Shown here one piece after another: positions 47,405-58,922 of a stretch of DNA of 64,000 bases (position 1 is its first letter; each line of letters begins with the position of its first letter). This DNA comes from Physcomitrium patens (lineage: Eukaryota > Streptophyta > Bryopsida > Funariales > Funariaceae): positions 3,385,538 through 3,449,537 of the forward strand of contig NC_037273.1 of assembly GCF_000002425.4 (NCBI RefSeq), given 5' to 3'. Both the position numbers and the translations under genes were made by a program. The notes under the pieces were generated by a model that saw nothing but the letters and a program-made list of their open reading frames with translations, was not told where the DNA came from and made no database searches.

Positions 47405-48477
47405 TCTTGATAAATTTGTTAAAATATGATATATTAATATACCTATAAGAATGAAGAAATAAAATTAAAAAGGAATATATCTACTAAACATGAAGTTGTC
47501 AAAATAATTTTAGGGCTTATTATAGACTATGAGACTTGCATGCATAGAACTAAATTTATAAGATACTTCCATAAAACCTCCCTAATCTATTTAATTTTTA
47601 TATAAAAATTATATAACCAAATGTTGTAGCTAATGACTCCTAAAGATCTAATCCAAAAACAATTTCATTGTTTATAAGTAAAGATGTTTTTATCTAACTA
47701 ATCCTTGTTACATTTACTTATTTATTCAAATAAATGTCTATACCTGATCTATATCTGATCTATTCTAAAAAAAACATGTACATGATTTAGAAGTAAAACT
47801 CAAAGGTTTGTTTTAACAAAAAGTGATTGCTGTGGAGATATATATCTATATATATATATATATATATATTCTCAAAAATGATTCTCCAACTATTTCTCAT
47901 GATTTCACAAAAATATAATTTCACATATTAATATGTCATCTGTTGTCTATAACCATCTCATTTCCACCCTGATATGAAATACAAACTAAACCAACTGACT
48001 GCTTCAGACCTCGCATATCAGAGCAAGTGTTGGACACAACAACCTTAACATACATAACTGAAGGTTTTCCTAAGATAGTGTACATGCACGCTTCAACAAG
48101 ATATACATTTTCGAACACACCCACCGATGGAGAATGATGGCAACCTGTGCGCCTACCGCCTCCTTGTCGATCCCGTTTGCAATGTGTGCCTTAATAGATC
48201 TATGGAAAGTCACGGTGGTGTTCACATAAACAACGTGGTTGGCTAAAAGGGACTCTACTCAGACCCAAGTGCAACTGCCTTCTGTCTATCAAGGTCCTCC
48301 ACAAATCCTGCCCCCCCACCACGCGTGAATTCTATAAATGTCACTCATGCAGAGGTATCTTTTCATCTGCCAACTTTCTAGTCTCCATGCTCTCCAACTC
48401 TTGCACTTCTCTTCGACATGCCATGCTTTCACATGCTAACCCAATCCATTCCTGCATATAGACTATAAAGCTCCGTT
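47405..48477. other. AT-rich spacer and 3' flank of the carrier gene
   Basis: Contains an AT microsatellite near 47841..47870. From about 47930 composition rises; this is probably the 3' UTR of the minus-strand carrier gene. No separate gene is seen. Confidence 0.45.
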
Positions 48478-51400
48478 TCAACTATACTTCGTGGGAACGG
48501 GTGCTGTCTGCCGTTTGTACTCTTCCATCCGAGGTGTCTTCACTAGAAGCCTCGGGACTTTCACTGCTAAGACGCGCTTGATAAACTCATATGAAGCGAA
48601 AAAAAGTGCCCCCTGGGTGATGTATATCAATATCCGCGGTACTAGTCCCCTGCAAGTGTGTAAAACCTTTGCTCTAAGTTCCATTTCAATGCCCCAACAC
48701 TCTTGGCCAATTGCACCGATGCCTGCTGATGTCCAGCTTCTCAGAGGTTTGCAATTAAACCCGTTATAACATGCACATCGAGGACGCACTTCCGAGACAA
48801 ATGTGCATATTTCAGAAAAATCGCAAGCATGTAAAAAAAAACAAGTCGTTGACGCCAAAATAAAGGTCCAACCTATCTCAAGTCTCAAAAACCTAGAGTT
48901 GCAACAAAATCGCATACAACTCACCGGTATAATCCAGCGACACCCTCGGTAGTGACAATGCTCTGGAAAACGTGAATAACCCCAGTGTACTGCTGAGCTG
49001 TCCCAGGTATCTGTCCACCCAAAATCAGATTAGTCAAGCCGATTACATCCTATTCGTCACATCCTACAGACTCACCACCGACTCTCTCATGTGCTCGACA
49101 AAGAACAAATGCACACAGAATCCCTTTTCATGGAACACCCACGAATCTCAATACGCACAATACAAACAGTACAAGTCATTCCAGAACCAGCTCAAAACCT
49201 GCGTTTGCAGCCGAGTCTTGACAACATCGAAAGGAGTACTGAATAAAGCAGCAGTCGAGCCAGCAGCACCGCCGATAACCAGCTGCACAAAAACCAGCGT
49301 GTCAGTATAAAACATACACGTCCTCATCATGTGCAAACCAAGGAGCGAATATGCCAGGAATTACACATCCACAAACCCAAGTTACAGATCATCTTCTTCC
49401 TCTCATTCCACACTGTAACACCACATCCTCATTTCACACGAGTCAGCACCCCACCAGGACTCCATACTTTGCCTTGTCAGCCCAGAAGTGACACATAACA
49501 ATGTCGTGTAACCGGGCATTAAGTCAGCAGCTCAACAACAAAAACAACACCTGACGAAACATACCGCTTGTGGTGTGCTCAAAGGGGTGTCACGAGGCTG
49601 GCCACGTTGAATGCAGCGCTTCAGCCCCTCATAAGTGTAGAACTGTGCAATCACCACAACACATCCCATTATTTTTCAGAATCTCCACACATCACCAATC
49701 CAAAAGTCGTGACTACCATGCAAATGGACCGCCAGAGGCAATCCCCACATTCAACACCAGAAAGCCACCCACATCGCATTCGATACAAAGACAGATCCTC
49801 CGCCAAACATTACTCGCATCGACCCAATCGCGTCCAACGGCTTTGCCCGACCCTGTCTCATTTTTGCAAAACCTATATACCTACCTCGACACTTGGAAGA
49901 TGCATACCTTCACCACGGATTGCGGAACATTGCGACAAAGAACTGCTCCCCAACCCTTGTACAGCGTCGGCAGTCCTTCTTCTTTCAGTATCGAAGTGAA
50001 CGCTTCCCTGAGTTATTCCACAACAACTGCTCAACACCAATAACTCGGAATCTTCACATTTCAGGCAAATGCGGACCCGAGGATGCTGGAGAAGCCTTGA
50101 GGACACTCCTCACGTGACAGAAGATCTCAACCACATTTAATGTAAACTATGTGCAAAAACGACATGGCCAAGCCCACCAGCCCGAGCATTTCAAATTTGA
50201 AACATCCGGATATTGAACCGTACCAGCTATTTTCATACAATCCGTGCACTTGCATCCGCTGTTTCACACAGTCACTCGGTGTGTACACGAAGGAGGTGGC
50301 TACACTTGCACATCCCCCAGCAACGCAATGCGCCAGTGCGGACATATCCTGTTTGCATTCAGTTGACATCAAGGCGCACAGCCATCAATGGCGCCCCCCT
50401 CCTTTACACAACACATTCCATCGAAATCCTCCCACACCTCACCCCAGACACACATGACACCACACCGCAAGATCGGAAGCTTCAGAACACACTTCATGTG
50501 TTCCAATATCAGTAAAGCCGTACCTCTGGAATGTGGCGGAGCAGACCAGCTTTGACGGTTTCATAAGTGAGCGTGTAGATAGCTGAGATTGGAGCTGACA
50601 CGGTTAAGTTGCTTCCCAGGCCCCGGTACAAACCTCTCAAACCTGCAGGCAAGACGTCCTCACTCAAGCAAGATCTACTTAGAACTCTGAAACTCCACAA
50701 CGATAAACTTGACCGCATTGGATAAATGTAAAGGCAAGGGCTATGAAACAGTCACACTTAAATGCATACCTCTTTCAGAGATAACCGCAGACATAATGGG
50801 AAGGAGGTTGCGGTTGCCACCGGCCCGCGCTTGCACAAGCGTCTTCAAAGTGTCAACGGGATGCAAGCAAAGGCTAACAACCCCACCTGCCAATGCTCCA
50901 GCGCCTGCATTCTGCCCCATCCGAGGGTTCCGTTTCGTCGCACCATGGTTCGCCATCATAGCATTTGTTGCCGTTGGGACAAGCCCGTTCTCCACTGCTG
51001 CCACTGCAGGTTGAACTGCAAAAGGCCACCAGTCGTGATGCTTAAGTGCAGTGACGCTATTCTGGCTGGATTTGACAGCAGCGACAGCTTCACTCACAAA
51101 ACTGAAGGCTACACAATTTTTCAGCGATTTGATAGTGAGGTTGGATACTTGGGTCACTCTGTCTATCATTTGAGGCAAGATTTCAGCCGTATCGTGGAGA
51201 ATGGAAGTCTCCAAACACTGCCGATCTTTGCATCGCTTTTTGATCTCAGTATTAAAGTTGATAGGAGCCTTCCCAGCATCTCTACTACCAGGAACAGAGT
51301 CGATGGACCACATTGAAGGTCCAATCCCAGTGGTTCCTTTGAAACCCCGAGCGTCTTCTTCTGTCACGTTTTCCTCTACAACTCCACCAGTGCTACCACT

Positions 51401-52322
51401 GAAACTGTCTGCAAATTCTTTACTTTTGAATGCGGCTCGACTTTCCAAAGGATTGGCACCTCCAAACTTCTGCACGTGGGACCATATCTTGGTTGGAATC
51501 TTCGGTGAGCCGGAATCTTCTATCACTTCAAAGTATGCATCAGGAGCGCATTTAGAGATACTTCCATTAGGGCCATTCAGCATGACAGACGCTGCCAACG
51601 GGAAGCCCCATTGGTACCGAACCTCTGGGCAGTAGAAAGCCTCATAGTAGCGCTGATCGAGGTCTTCCTCAGAAACGAAAGAGTCACAAACCACGCACTC
51701 TGAACATACATAACCACAGAAATCATGGTTGCGAATAAATTTACAGCACCCCTCGCCCTCACATTGACATGAATTTGAGGCTGAGTGAATTCCTGCCAGA
51801 CGCATGGAGACGCCGCCATACCTACAAGCCCCAGCTCCTCCGAGAGGTTTGGCAAGGTCTGGAAGAGCATCTAGAGTGGTACTCCTGTTGAATTCGAAAG
51901 AGGAACCCGGACCATTCCTGAAGTCCTTCTGGGGCTTCTTCAATGAGAGGAGCGACTTCATCGCTTGGGTCAAGCCGAATGCCTTGAGCTGCACAGGAAG
52001 AGAGTCTGCTCTTTCAGGCGACAGTATCAAAGCTGTCAGACCTGAAGGGAGCCAATCCAGAGGCTGCCCTGGTCCCCCGTTTGTGACGTCCATCGCAAAT
52101 TGTGAAAGCGGCACAACTCTCTGCTGGATCACATTATGGAAGCTCAACTGCCAACCTCAAAATAAGCCGAAGTAAACTAAAGCGCCAGACGAAAACATCA
52201 GAACACTCTATTCCAGCTCATGACATGGAGCATGGCGTTGCAACAATGCCAACGACACTCACCCTCGTCAAGGGTACTTCACACAGATGCTTTCTCCGAA
52301 CATACCCACGTTTAACCTTCAT
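48478..52322 (-). CDS. Mitochondrial carrier family (SLC25) protein with long N-terminal extension
   Basis: Nine phase-consistent exons: 52263..52322, 50770..52147, 50524..50642, 50224..50348, 49908..50007, 49565..49642, 49199..49282, 48925..49010 and 48478..48649; product 733 residues. The carrier domain (about residues 435-720) has the three signature motifs: HPVDTLK, TPSDCVK and TPFDVVK, each starting an odd helix. Supporting blocks are RGLYRGLGSNL, LPTLYKGWGAVLCRNVPQSVV, FYTYEGLKR and YITQGALFFASYEF. It should be a solute carrier of the inner mitochondrial (or plastid) envelope membrane; the substrate is unknown. The large exon 2 encodes about 400 residues of extension with a Cys cluster (CQCEGEGCC..CGYVCSECVVC). 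A plant carrier subgroup with similarly long N termini exists (I recall Arabidopsis At4g11440; unchecked). The short first exon (MKVKRGYVRRKH..) was chosen because GTGAGT and the acceptor at 52148 keep phase 0. Confidence 0.9.
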
Positions 52323-54030
52323 CTTTACAAACCAGGAAAGCTCGCCAACCTTTCATATCGGGTGCACAATTAGAATGAAACCTCTGGCTCACAAGGCAAC
52401 TCACCACTGCCCTACTTCCAGAACTCAATTACGGCAACCCACCGAGACCTTCGGTAGATGCAAAACCCTAGAGAATCGAAATGATGGCTCTTTCTAGAGT
52501 CCACAATGCTTCAGAAACCAAGCGGACATCTCATGTCCAATGAAGCTAAGGCATCGCCGGGGATGGAAACGAGATTCTCCTTCATCCTCAATTTCGAAAA
52601 AAACAACTCAGAATCCATCTGAGTTTGCACGGTTCGACATTGATCGAGTCTCCACACATGAGAGTCTTTCTCAAACTGCTTACCAGCGAAACTATGCCGC
52701 CAATCTGATTTCAAAATACAACAACAGATCAACTGTACAGCTCTGCTCCTTTCGACTCGTCATCACGATGCGGCGAGGGTTTTGAGATAATCAATTATCT
52801 CAGCAATTTTGGAAAATCGTATTTCTTAATTGAAAAAGAAGAGACAGTCCCTTGCGGATGAAACTCGTACACTCTTGCCGAGACCCGCGGAGTTGGGTCA
52901 CACTCGGAAGAGAGGCTATCTCGTAGCGACCCTCGTCACCACGCGTCTCAAACCTCCCAACTCAATCGACTAGCTCGAGATATCCCAGCCGTCAATTGAC
53001 GTAGTGACGAGGGTCCACGTTTATGCGTCCGCCACCCTGCAAATTCAGTCGCGGTGCTTGCACTGGAACATCTCGCTCCAGACTCATTCCAATTCTCGTA
53101 GCTCTGTTTTTTCCTACCACCATCCCCTCTTCCATAGGGAAGCTATTTAAGTTGGATAGGCCCCTAAGAACATTGTCCTTGCGCTTGTTTGCAAGTTTCA
53201 AGAGCTCTCAAAGAGGTGGGTTGCGCCGCTGTGCAGTATTCTTGTGTTGTAGAGGTTTAAGCAATTCGTTCGGCTTCCGCCGCTGTGTGATCTTGTAGAA
53301 CTCTCTCTTTAAGGTTTTCGTTCCTACTACTGCCCCCGTCTCATCTTTCACCATCTTTTGTGCCGAGACTTGTGATTTGTATGGGTTTTTTTTTTTTTTT
53401 AACAACACGAGTGCGTCACCGTGGTGGTGATCACGCATTGTGTGATGTGTTCTCTAGTTCTTAGCTAGATTTTCTCCATCTTCTTCTTTTTGTTTACTCT
53501 CTCTAAGGTCGGTTATGATCCTTCTCGCTCTGCCTTGTCGAATGCTGGTATAGGGTATCCAGGTATTCTACATTTTTCGCGGTGGTGATTGTTACGGTGG
53601 TCTTAAATAAGCATTTGTGTTGGCTTCTGAATGATATTGGTCTGATTCTGCATTTCAGGATAATTTCTGAATTATCCTACATTTCTTTCGACTGTGAGCA
53701 TTTGTTACAAATTCTTGCTCGAAAATTTCTCAAAATGTATCTGCCCGATGGTAGGTGGAGTCTTCTGCTACAGAGTTCATTTGCTCTGCGCATGACCTGC
53801 ATTAAATCTCTGAATCTCCACAGTCCTCTTGGAAAGTTGGTCTAATTTTCCTCAGCTAAACGTTTGTATTTAGAACCTACATATTCTCATTTTAGTTCTT
53901 TTCATTGCAATTCGCCGTCTCTGTTGGCGCTGGTAGAGGCTCTCTGCCCTGATCTCTTGTCCCCTTCCATGTCGCTTGTCTGCAAGCTTTCTCTCGAGTT
54001 GAGATCAATTTTAACTTCTCATGTACTTGA
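52323..54030. promoter_or_regulatory. Divergent intergenic region between the carrier gene and tryptophan synthase beta
   Basis: About 1.7 kb of moderate GC separating two divergently transcribed genes, so it should hold both promoters. A T run lies near 53383..53400. TTACAG directly before the second half of the tryptophan synthase leader (54036..54041) could be the acceptor of a 5'-UTR intron. No coding exon is recognised. Confidence 0.45.
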
Positions 54031-56280
54031 ATGATGTTACAGCTAATTGGAATCGCCTCCTCTGCTATGGCTATGGCGGCATTGGCACCAGCTCAAGCCA
54101 CCAGCCCCATCGCTTCATGTCAAGCTGTACTCAAACCCTCGGCATTGAAGGATGCGAGGCACTCAAAGATTAATGCTTTGTATTCTTCTCTGAACGGGAC
54201 TGCGTGCGTGTTTACATGCGACTCGCCTCTTAGGAAGGGAGCTTCAGTTTCTCATGGCCATGTGCGCTGCACCCTTGCGGAGGATGTGCATACCAGGGAT
54301 CGAGATGATGTCCGAACCTACAAAGGCTATGAACGTCCTGACTCCTTTGGGAGATATGGTGTCTATGGAGGGAAATACGTCCCTGAGACCCTTATGGCTG
54401 CTCTTAGTAATCTGGAGGTAGCATATCGTGCAACAATCAAGGATCCCGAATTCCAGGTGATAAATGTTACCTCACTCCCGAGCGGATTTGCGGAGTGCTT
54501 TTCTAAAGCGGAATTGTAATCCTGAGTAAATTGCATGGATGCTGAGGGCCGAGCTAATATGATTGTCTTAGCGTTTTACAGAAGGAGCTTAATGGCGTGC
54601 TTAAGGACTACGTGGGCAGGGAAACCCCTCTGTACTTTGCTGAACGCCTAACTGAGCACTATAAGCGTGACGGGAAAGGTCCCTTGATTTATCTTAAGCG
54701 GGAGGACCTTAACCACACTGGCGCTCACAAGATCAACAACGCCATTGCCCAAGCTTTGTTGGCGAAGCGGATTGGAAAGAAGCGCATTATTGCTGAGACA
54801 GGGGCAGGTCAGCACGGTGTTGCCACAGCTACAGTATGTGCTCGCTTTGGACTCGAGTGCATTGTATACATGGGTGCCCAGGATATGGAAAGACAAGCTT
54901 TGAATGTATTCCGAATGCGTCTTCTTGGAGCTGAGGTATGGAATTGCATGACCCTGCAAGTGAGCTCGAATGTGAATACTTAAGAAGCAAGTAGAATTTA
55001 GTAAGTGAGAAAGACATTGGCACAGAATGCAACTGGGGTGCTTTAGAATGTGGGTCCTGATGGTTAGATGGAGCGGTTATTTAGTGCATGCAGTTTACCT
55101 AAACCCTAATCTCATGATGGTTCTTCCTTTTTGATGCAGGTTCGTCCTGTAAATTCTGGCACTGCCACCTTGAAAGATGCAACCTCAGAGGCTATTCGTG
55201 ACTGGGTTACGAATGTGGAAACGACTCATTATATTCTTGGCTCAGTTGCTGGGCCGCACCCGTACCCTATGATCGTGAGAGACTTTCATGCAATGATCGG
55301 AACTGAGGTTCGTCGCCAGGCAATGGAAAAGTGGGGTGGAAAGCCGGATATTCTTGTCGCTTGTGTTGGGGGAGGCTCAAATGCAATGGGGTTATTCCAC
55401 GAATTTATCGAAGATGAAGAAACTCGTCTCATTGGTGTTGAAGCAGCTGGCTTTGGTACTAATACAGACAAGCACGCTGCCACCTTGACCATGGGAGAAA
55501 TTGGTATCTTACATGGTGCAATGAGCTATTTGCTCCAGGATGCTGATGGCCAGATTATTGAACCACATTCAATTAGTGCGGGGTAATCATCTTCGAAGAG
55601 ACCTAAGGATTGTGTTCTCATTTGAATCCGAGATTTGTTACCAGCGTGTTTTTTTTCACTCGGCTGCTTGGCCAACTGCTTGTTCAAACGAGCTTTTTCA
55701 TTCATAACGCAACAAATGTTCTAGAACATGGTACTGATGGGGAGCCTGTGGTGCGCAGATTGGATTACCCAGGTGTTGGTCCAGAGCACAGTTTCCTGAA
55801 GGATGTTGGTCGAGCAGAGTACTTCAGCGTGACTGATGATGAAGCCCTGGAAGGTAAGAAGAACACTGCAGTAGAATTTCACTTCAAATTCGTCATCTCG
55901 TTGTTTTGAGCTTTCTCATGCTTCTAGGTAAGGTCAATTGCAGCAGTTCCTGATTACATATCATTAGTCTCAAAAGTTTAGAGGTTCCGCGGCATTCATC
56001 ATGGAGACACTGTATGGGTTATAAACACTTCCAAGTTTGTGTTCTCTCATCAGCTACCTTGCTAACGGTACTGTCGCTCTTTTTTGTTGCCAATGCAGCA
56101 TTCCAGAGGTTGTCCAAGCTGGAGGGTATCATTCCGGCACTGGAGACATCTCATGCCCTAGCTTTCTTGGAAAAACTTTGCCCTACACTTGAAGACGGTA
56201 CCCGAGTGGTCCTCAATTGCAGTGGTCGTGGTGACAAGGATGTCAACAGCGTCATTGGTTACTTGAAAGGAAAGTACTGA
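54031..56280 (+). CDS. TSB: Tryptophan synthase beta chain, chloroplast
   Basis: Five exons: 54031..54456, 54582..54935, 55140..55582, 55759..55853 and 56099..56280, all phases consistent; 499 residues. It catalyses the last step of tryptophan synthesis, indole plus serine to tryptophan, with PLP, as partner of the alpha chain. The N-terminal 80 to 90 residues are Ala/Ser rich and look like a plastid transit peptide. The core starts [29 protein letters not shown] contains the PLP lysine (about residue 192); [19 protein letters not shown] and the phosphate-binding VGGGSNAMG follow; the C-terminal CSGRGDKDV block is complete. If a 5'-UTR intron ends at 54041, translation would begin at a later in-frame Met (about residue 13 or 15). 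Exons 4 and 5 lie inside the duplicated segment. Confidence 0.96.
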
Positions 56281-57199
56281 ATCTCAGTATGAAGATTGTG
56301 GGGAATGTCTCACTTCAATTATTGTCATTCCACGTTTTTTTGCAATGAGTTTTTCCAGCCTCTTTAAGAATTGGTAAGGCAGAGAAGATGTCTCGTCTTT
56401 GCGGGCCATTGTTGTAATCGAGAGCAGTGCATTATCTGCGCTGAACAGATATCAGTCTGGAGGTATTTAGGTTTAATACACAGAACATGGAGTTCTTTTA
56501 TATCCTTTTTCTGCCTTAAGGAGCATTCACTTGAAGAATGTTGTTGCTGCAGTGGTTCACAATGCCTTACAAAGATATTGAAGCTGCCCCCCTTATCCAC
56601 GTAGTTGTGCATGTGTTGCTGGCTACATGCGCCAGTTCACAATTGACTACAACCTCCTTTTCCAGAGAAACAGAGCTAAGAGCTATGGAAGCACATACGA
56701 GTGGTTTCTTAACATGGAATATATATACATATATATATGTGTGTGTGTGTGTGTAATGTGTGTGTGTGTCCTTCAAAAGGTTCATTATATATAAATAGAG
56801 ACGTTACTGGGGTTGATACAAGTCATTAATGGCATCCTAAACAATATAATTCTAGACATTACCAACTTTAATGCATAACAATCTTAGTTGTCACCACAAG
56901 ATTTCAATGTAAATTGTTTCAATGTACAAGTGTTTTGGCAATACACAAAAATGGTGATCAGCACTATATGTAATTACCCATTGCTGGAATTATTTATAAT
57001 ATTGCTCACACTGATTTGGCAAGGTAGCGGAACAATTTGTGTTTTATCATCATGTATTCTTGCATTGTTTCTAATTTTCTTGTCGATAATACAAAATGTA
57101 GCCCACAGTAACTGCTGGTAAATAACGATTTTACATTTTTCCTTCCTTGAACTATTCGCCCAGCAAGTGAGTCATCGCTAGTTTCGCAACACACAGCAA
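56281..57199. other. Tail-to-tail spacer between tryptophan synthase beta and the HAD gene
   Basis: Contains the 3' flanks of both genes and (TA)n/(TG)n microsatellites near 56722..56769. No gene is seen. Confidence 0.6.
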
Positions 57200-58139
57200 T
57201 TAATGAAGCGAAAGGTTCCGCACCGACTCTTCCAACACCAACGCCTCCGCCGTGGAAGAGAAATGCGGCCGTGGCTCCAAGTTCCCCGACGCGATCCTAT
57301 GCGTCGATGCATCTGTGACCTCTTTTATCTTCTCCAAAACGCTTCGATACAAATTCCAATGCATACACCCTGCAGCGATAGCCGGCATCCCAATCGGATG
57401 CATTCTCACAAACTCTCGCACATCCGCCGCATTTCGCAGATGCGTCAAATACCCCACCAATCCCTCTGCCAAGAAATTATCCTGCTCATTGTAGGTGTAC
57501 GGTTTCAAGAAAATTGCCGTGTGAGGAGGATTGAGTAGCGCTTTATAGGGAGTGTCATCAATAAGGAGAGTGTTGGTCTCATTAAATTCGCCGTCAGGGA
57601 ATCTCGACCAAACTTTCGCGAGCTCCTTCAGAAACAGCGGCTGGCGTCTGTTCGTAGGATTCTTAAACCCCGTGGCGGTGCAATCGCCTTGATGCATGAC
57701 GAACATTACCTTGTGCTGCAAACCCTCACCGATGTAGTCAAGGATCTTGCGCACGTTGGCCTCCATCCTGGAAGACCACACGCCGACGTGGAAATTCTCG
57801 AAGCAAAAATCGATGAAGGCGATGCAGAACGGCCGCTTGAATACATAGTTCATCCCCACCAATGCTCCGGTCTAACTTCTTGTGGCAGGCCACCAAGATA
57901 CCGTTCAAGTCGAGGATCAAGAGCTTCTTCCTCGCCGGCGTGCCGAGCCTCCACGCTTGCGCCAATGAAGCCCGGTTCTCCTCCAATGCACTGCTAGAAG
58001 CATAGTTTCCATTCGCAGTATCCAAAGGTTGCAATTCTTCCTCTGCTTTAGCAACTGTTTCGCAAGACCCGGAGCTTTCCTCACCACGTCCACGAAGGAC
58101 ATCTCTTACAGCGGCAGCGCTGGCCTCGCTATTCTCCAT
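57200..58139 (-). pseudogene. FCP1/NIF-type HAD phosphatase-like gene, copy B, same frame break
   Basis: Identical in sequence to copy A, including the one-base frame break (here near 57859..57866) between KKLDRSI and VGMNYVFKRPF. From ATG 58139 the N-terminal 85 residues are polar (SEASAAAVRDVLRGRGEESS..). The HAD core follows: LDLNGIL (motif I, second Asp replaced by Asn), VGVWSSR (motif II) and LLIDDTPYKALLNPP (motif IV), then a helical C terminus ending VRNLSLH. Without the break the protein would be about 310 residues, a usual size for the family. As this is the ancestral copy, either the gene was already broken before duplication or one base is wrong in the sequence. The frame also stays open upstream of 58139, but that part looks like leader sequence. 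Confidence 0.75.
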
Positions 58140-58399
58140 GTCATTAGCGACACCATCTGGAGGTTCAGCAGCGAAAGGAGAGATGACGATTACAAAAGTT
58201 TCTAGGGTTTGAAGATTGAAGGAACAACACAGGAATGCAATCCATGGCGCAATGGGGCGAAGGAGAGTTACGCACCTTGAAGAGCAGGAGGAGGAGGCTT
58301 CATGGTTGGGCCTTCTGAGCAGGGGGGTGTGTTGGACGTTGCGATTCCAGGGCAGGGTGACTTCAATGTGAACCCCTCTTTTTACCACGACCGTGCCCT

Positions 58400-58922
58400 G
58401 TCTGGATCTTAGTGCCATGATGATTCAGAATTGGCGCCGTTGTCCCCTTCAGCTTATGGCATTGATATAAGGCCGATGTACATTGAGGGGCGTACTTGCA
58501 AAAATAATCACAAGCAGGGGCACAAATCAAAAATATGTACAAAGAGAGGTGCACGCACAAATATAATTACTAGCAAGGGCATAAATTGGAAATAGAATTT
58601 ATAGAGAGACTCAGACATCTTCGTTGATTTGCTTGGCTTCACTTTCGCATAGTTGAGGGAAACGAAGGTCACCAGCAAGACAAGGAGATTGGACACTGAC
58701 AACTTGGAATAGAATAGTTATTGGAACAGTGGTCCCTGCAGCCAAAGATGCCCGTGGTACTTTTGCAAGCTATTATTTCCAAGTCTTTGCTCTTTATCAA
58801 TTCAGACCCAATAAACCCGCATGCATGAGCATTGTATGCTCAATAGAGTGAGAGAGGAATATACAAGAATACAAATGGCAGGTGCATATTCTTTGTTGCA
58901 ATCAGCCAGTGCAAAGCTGTCA
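58400..58922. other. 5' flank of the HAD gene up to MULE copy 2
   Basis: Upstream region unique to copy B. No gene is recognised; it probably contains the HAD promoter. Confidence 0.4.

Larger units (their letters stand above)
55602..58399. repeat. Duplicon copy B (2798 bp), the presumed source
   Basis: Identical as far as compared to 27459..30256. It is contiguous with the full tryptophan synthase gene on the left and with the HAD upstream region on the right, so it is the ancestral arrangement. Confidence 0.95.

Noticed and set aside
51201-51635. Plus-strand open frames within 50.7-52.2 kb
   Set aside because: Antisense shadows of the large carrier exon 2, which has consistent splicing and family motifs.
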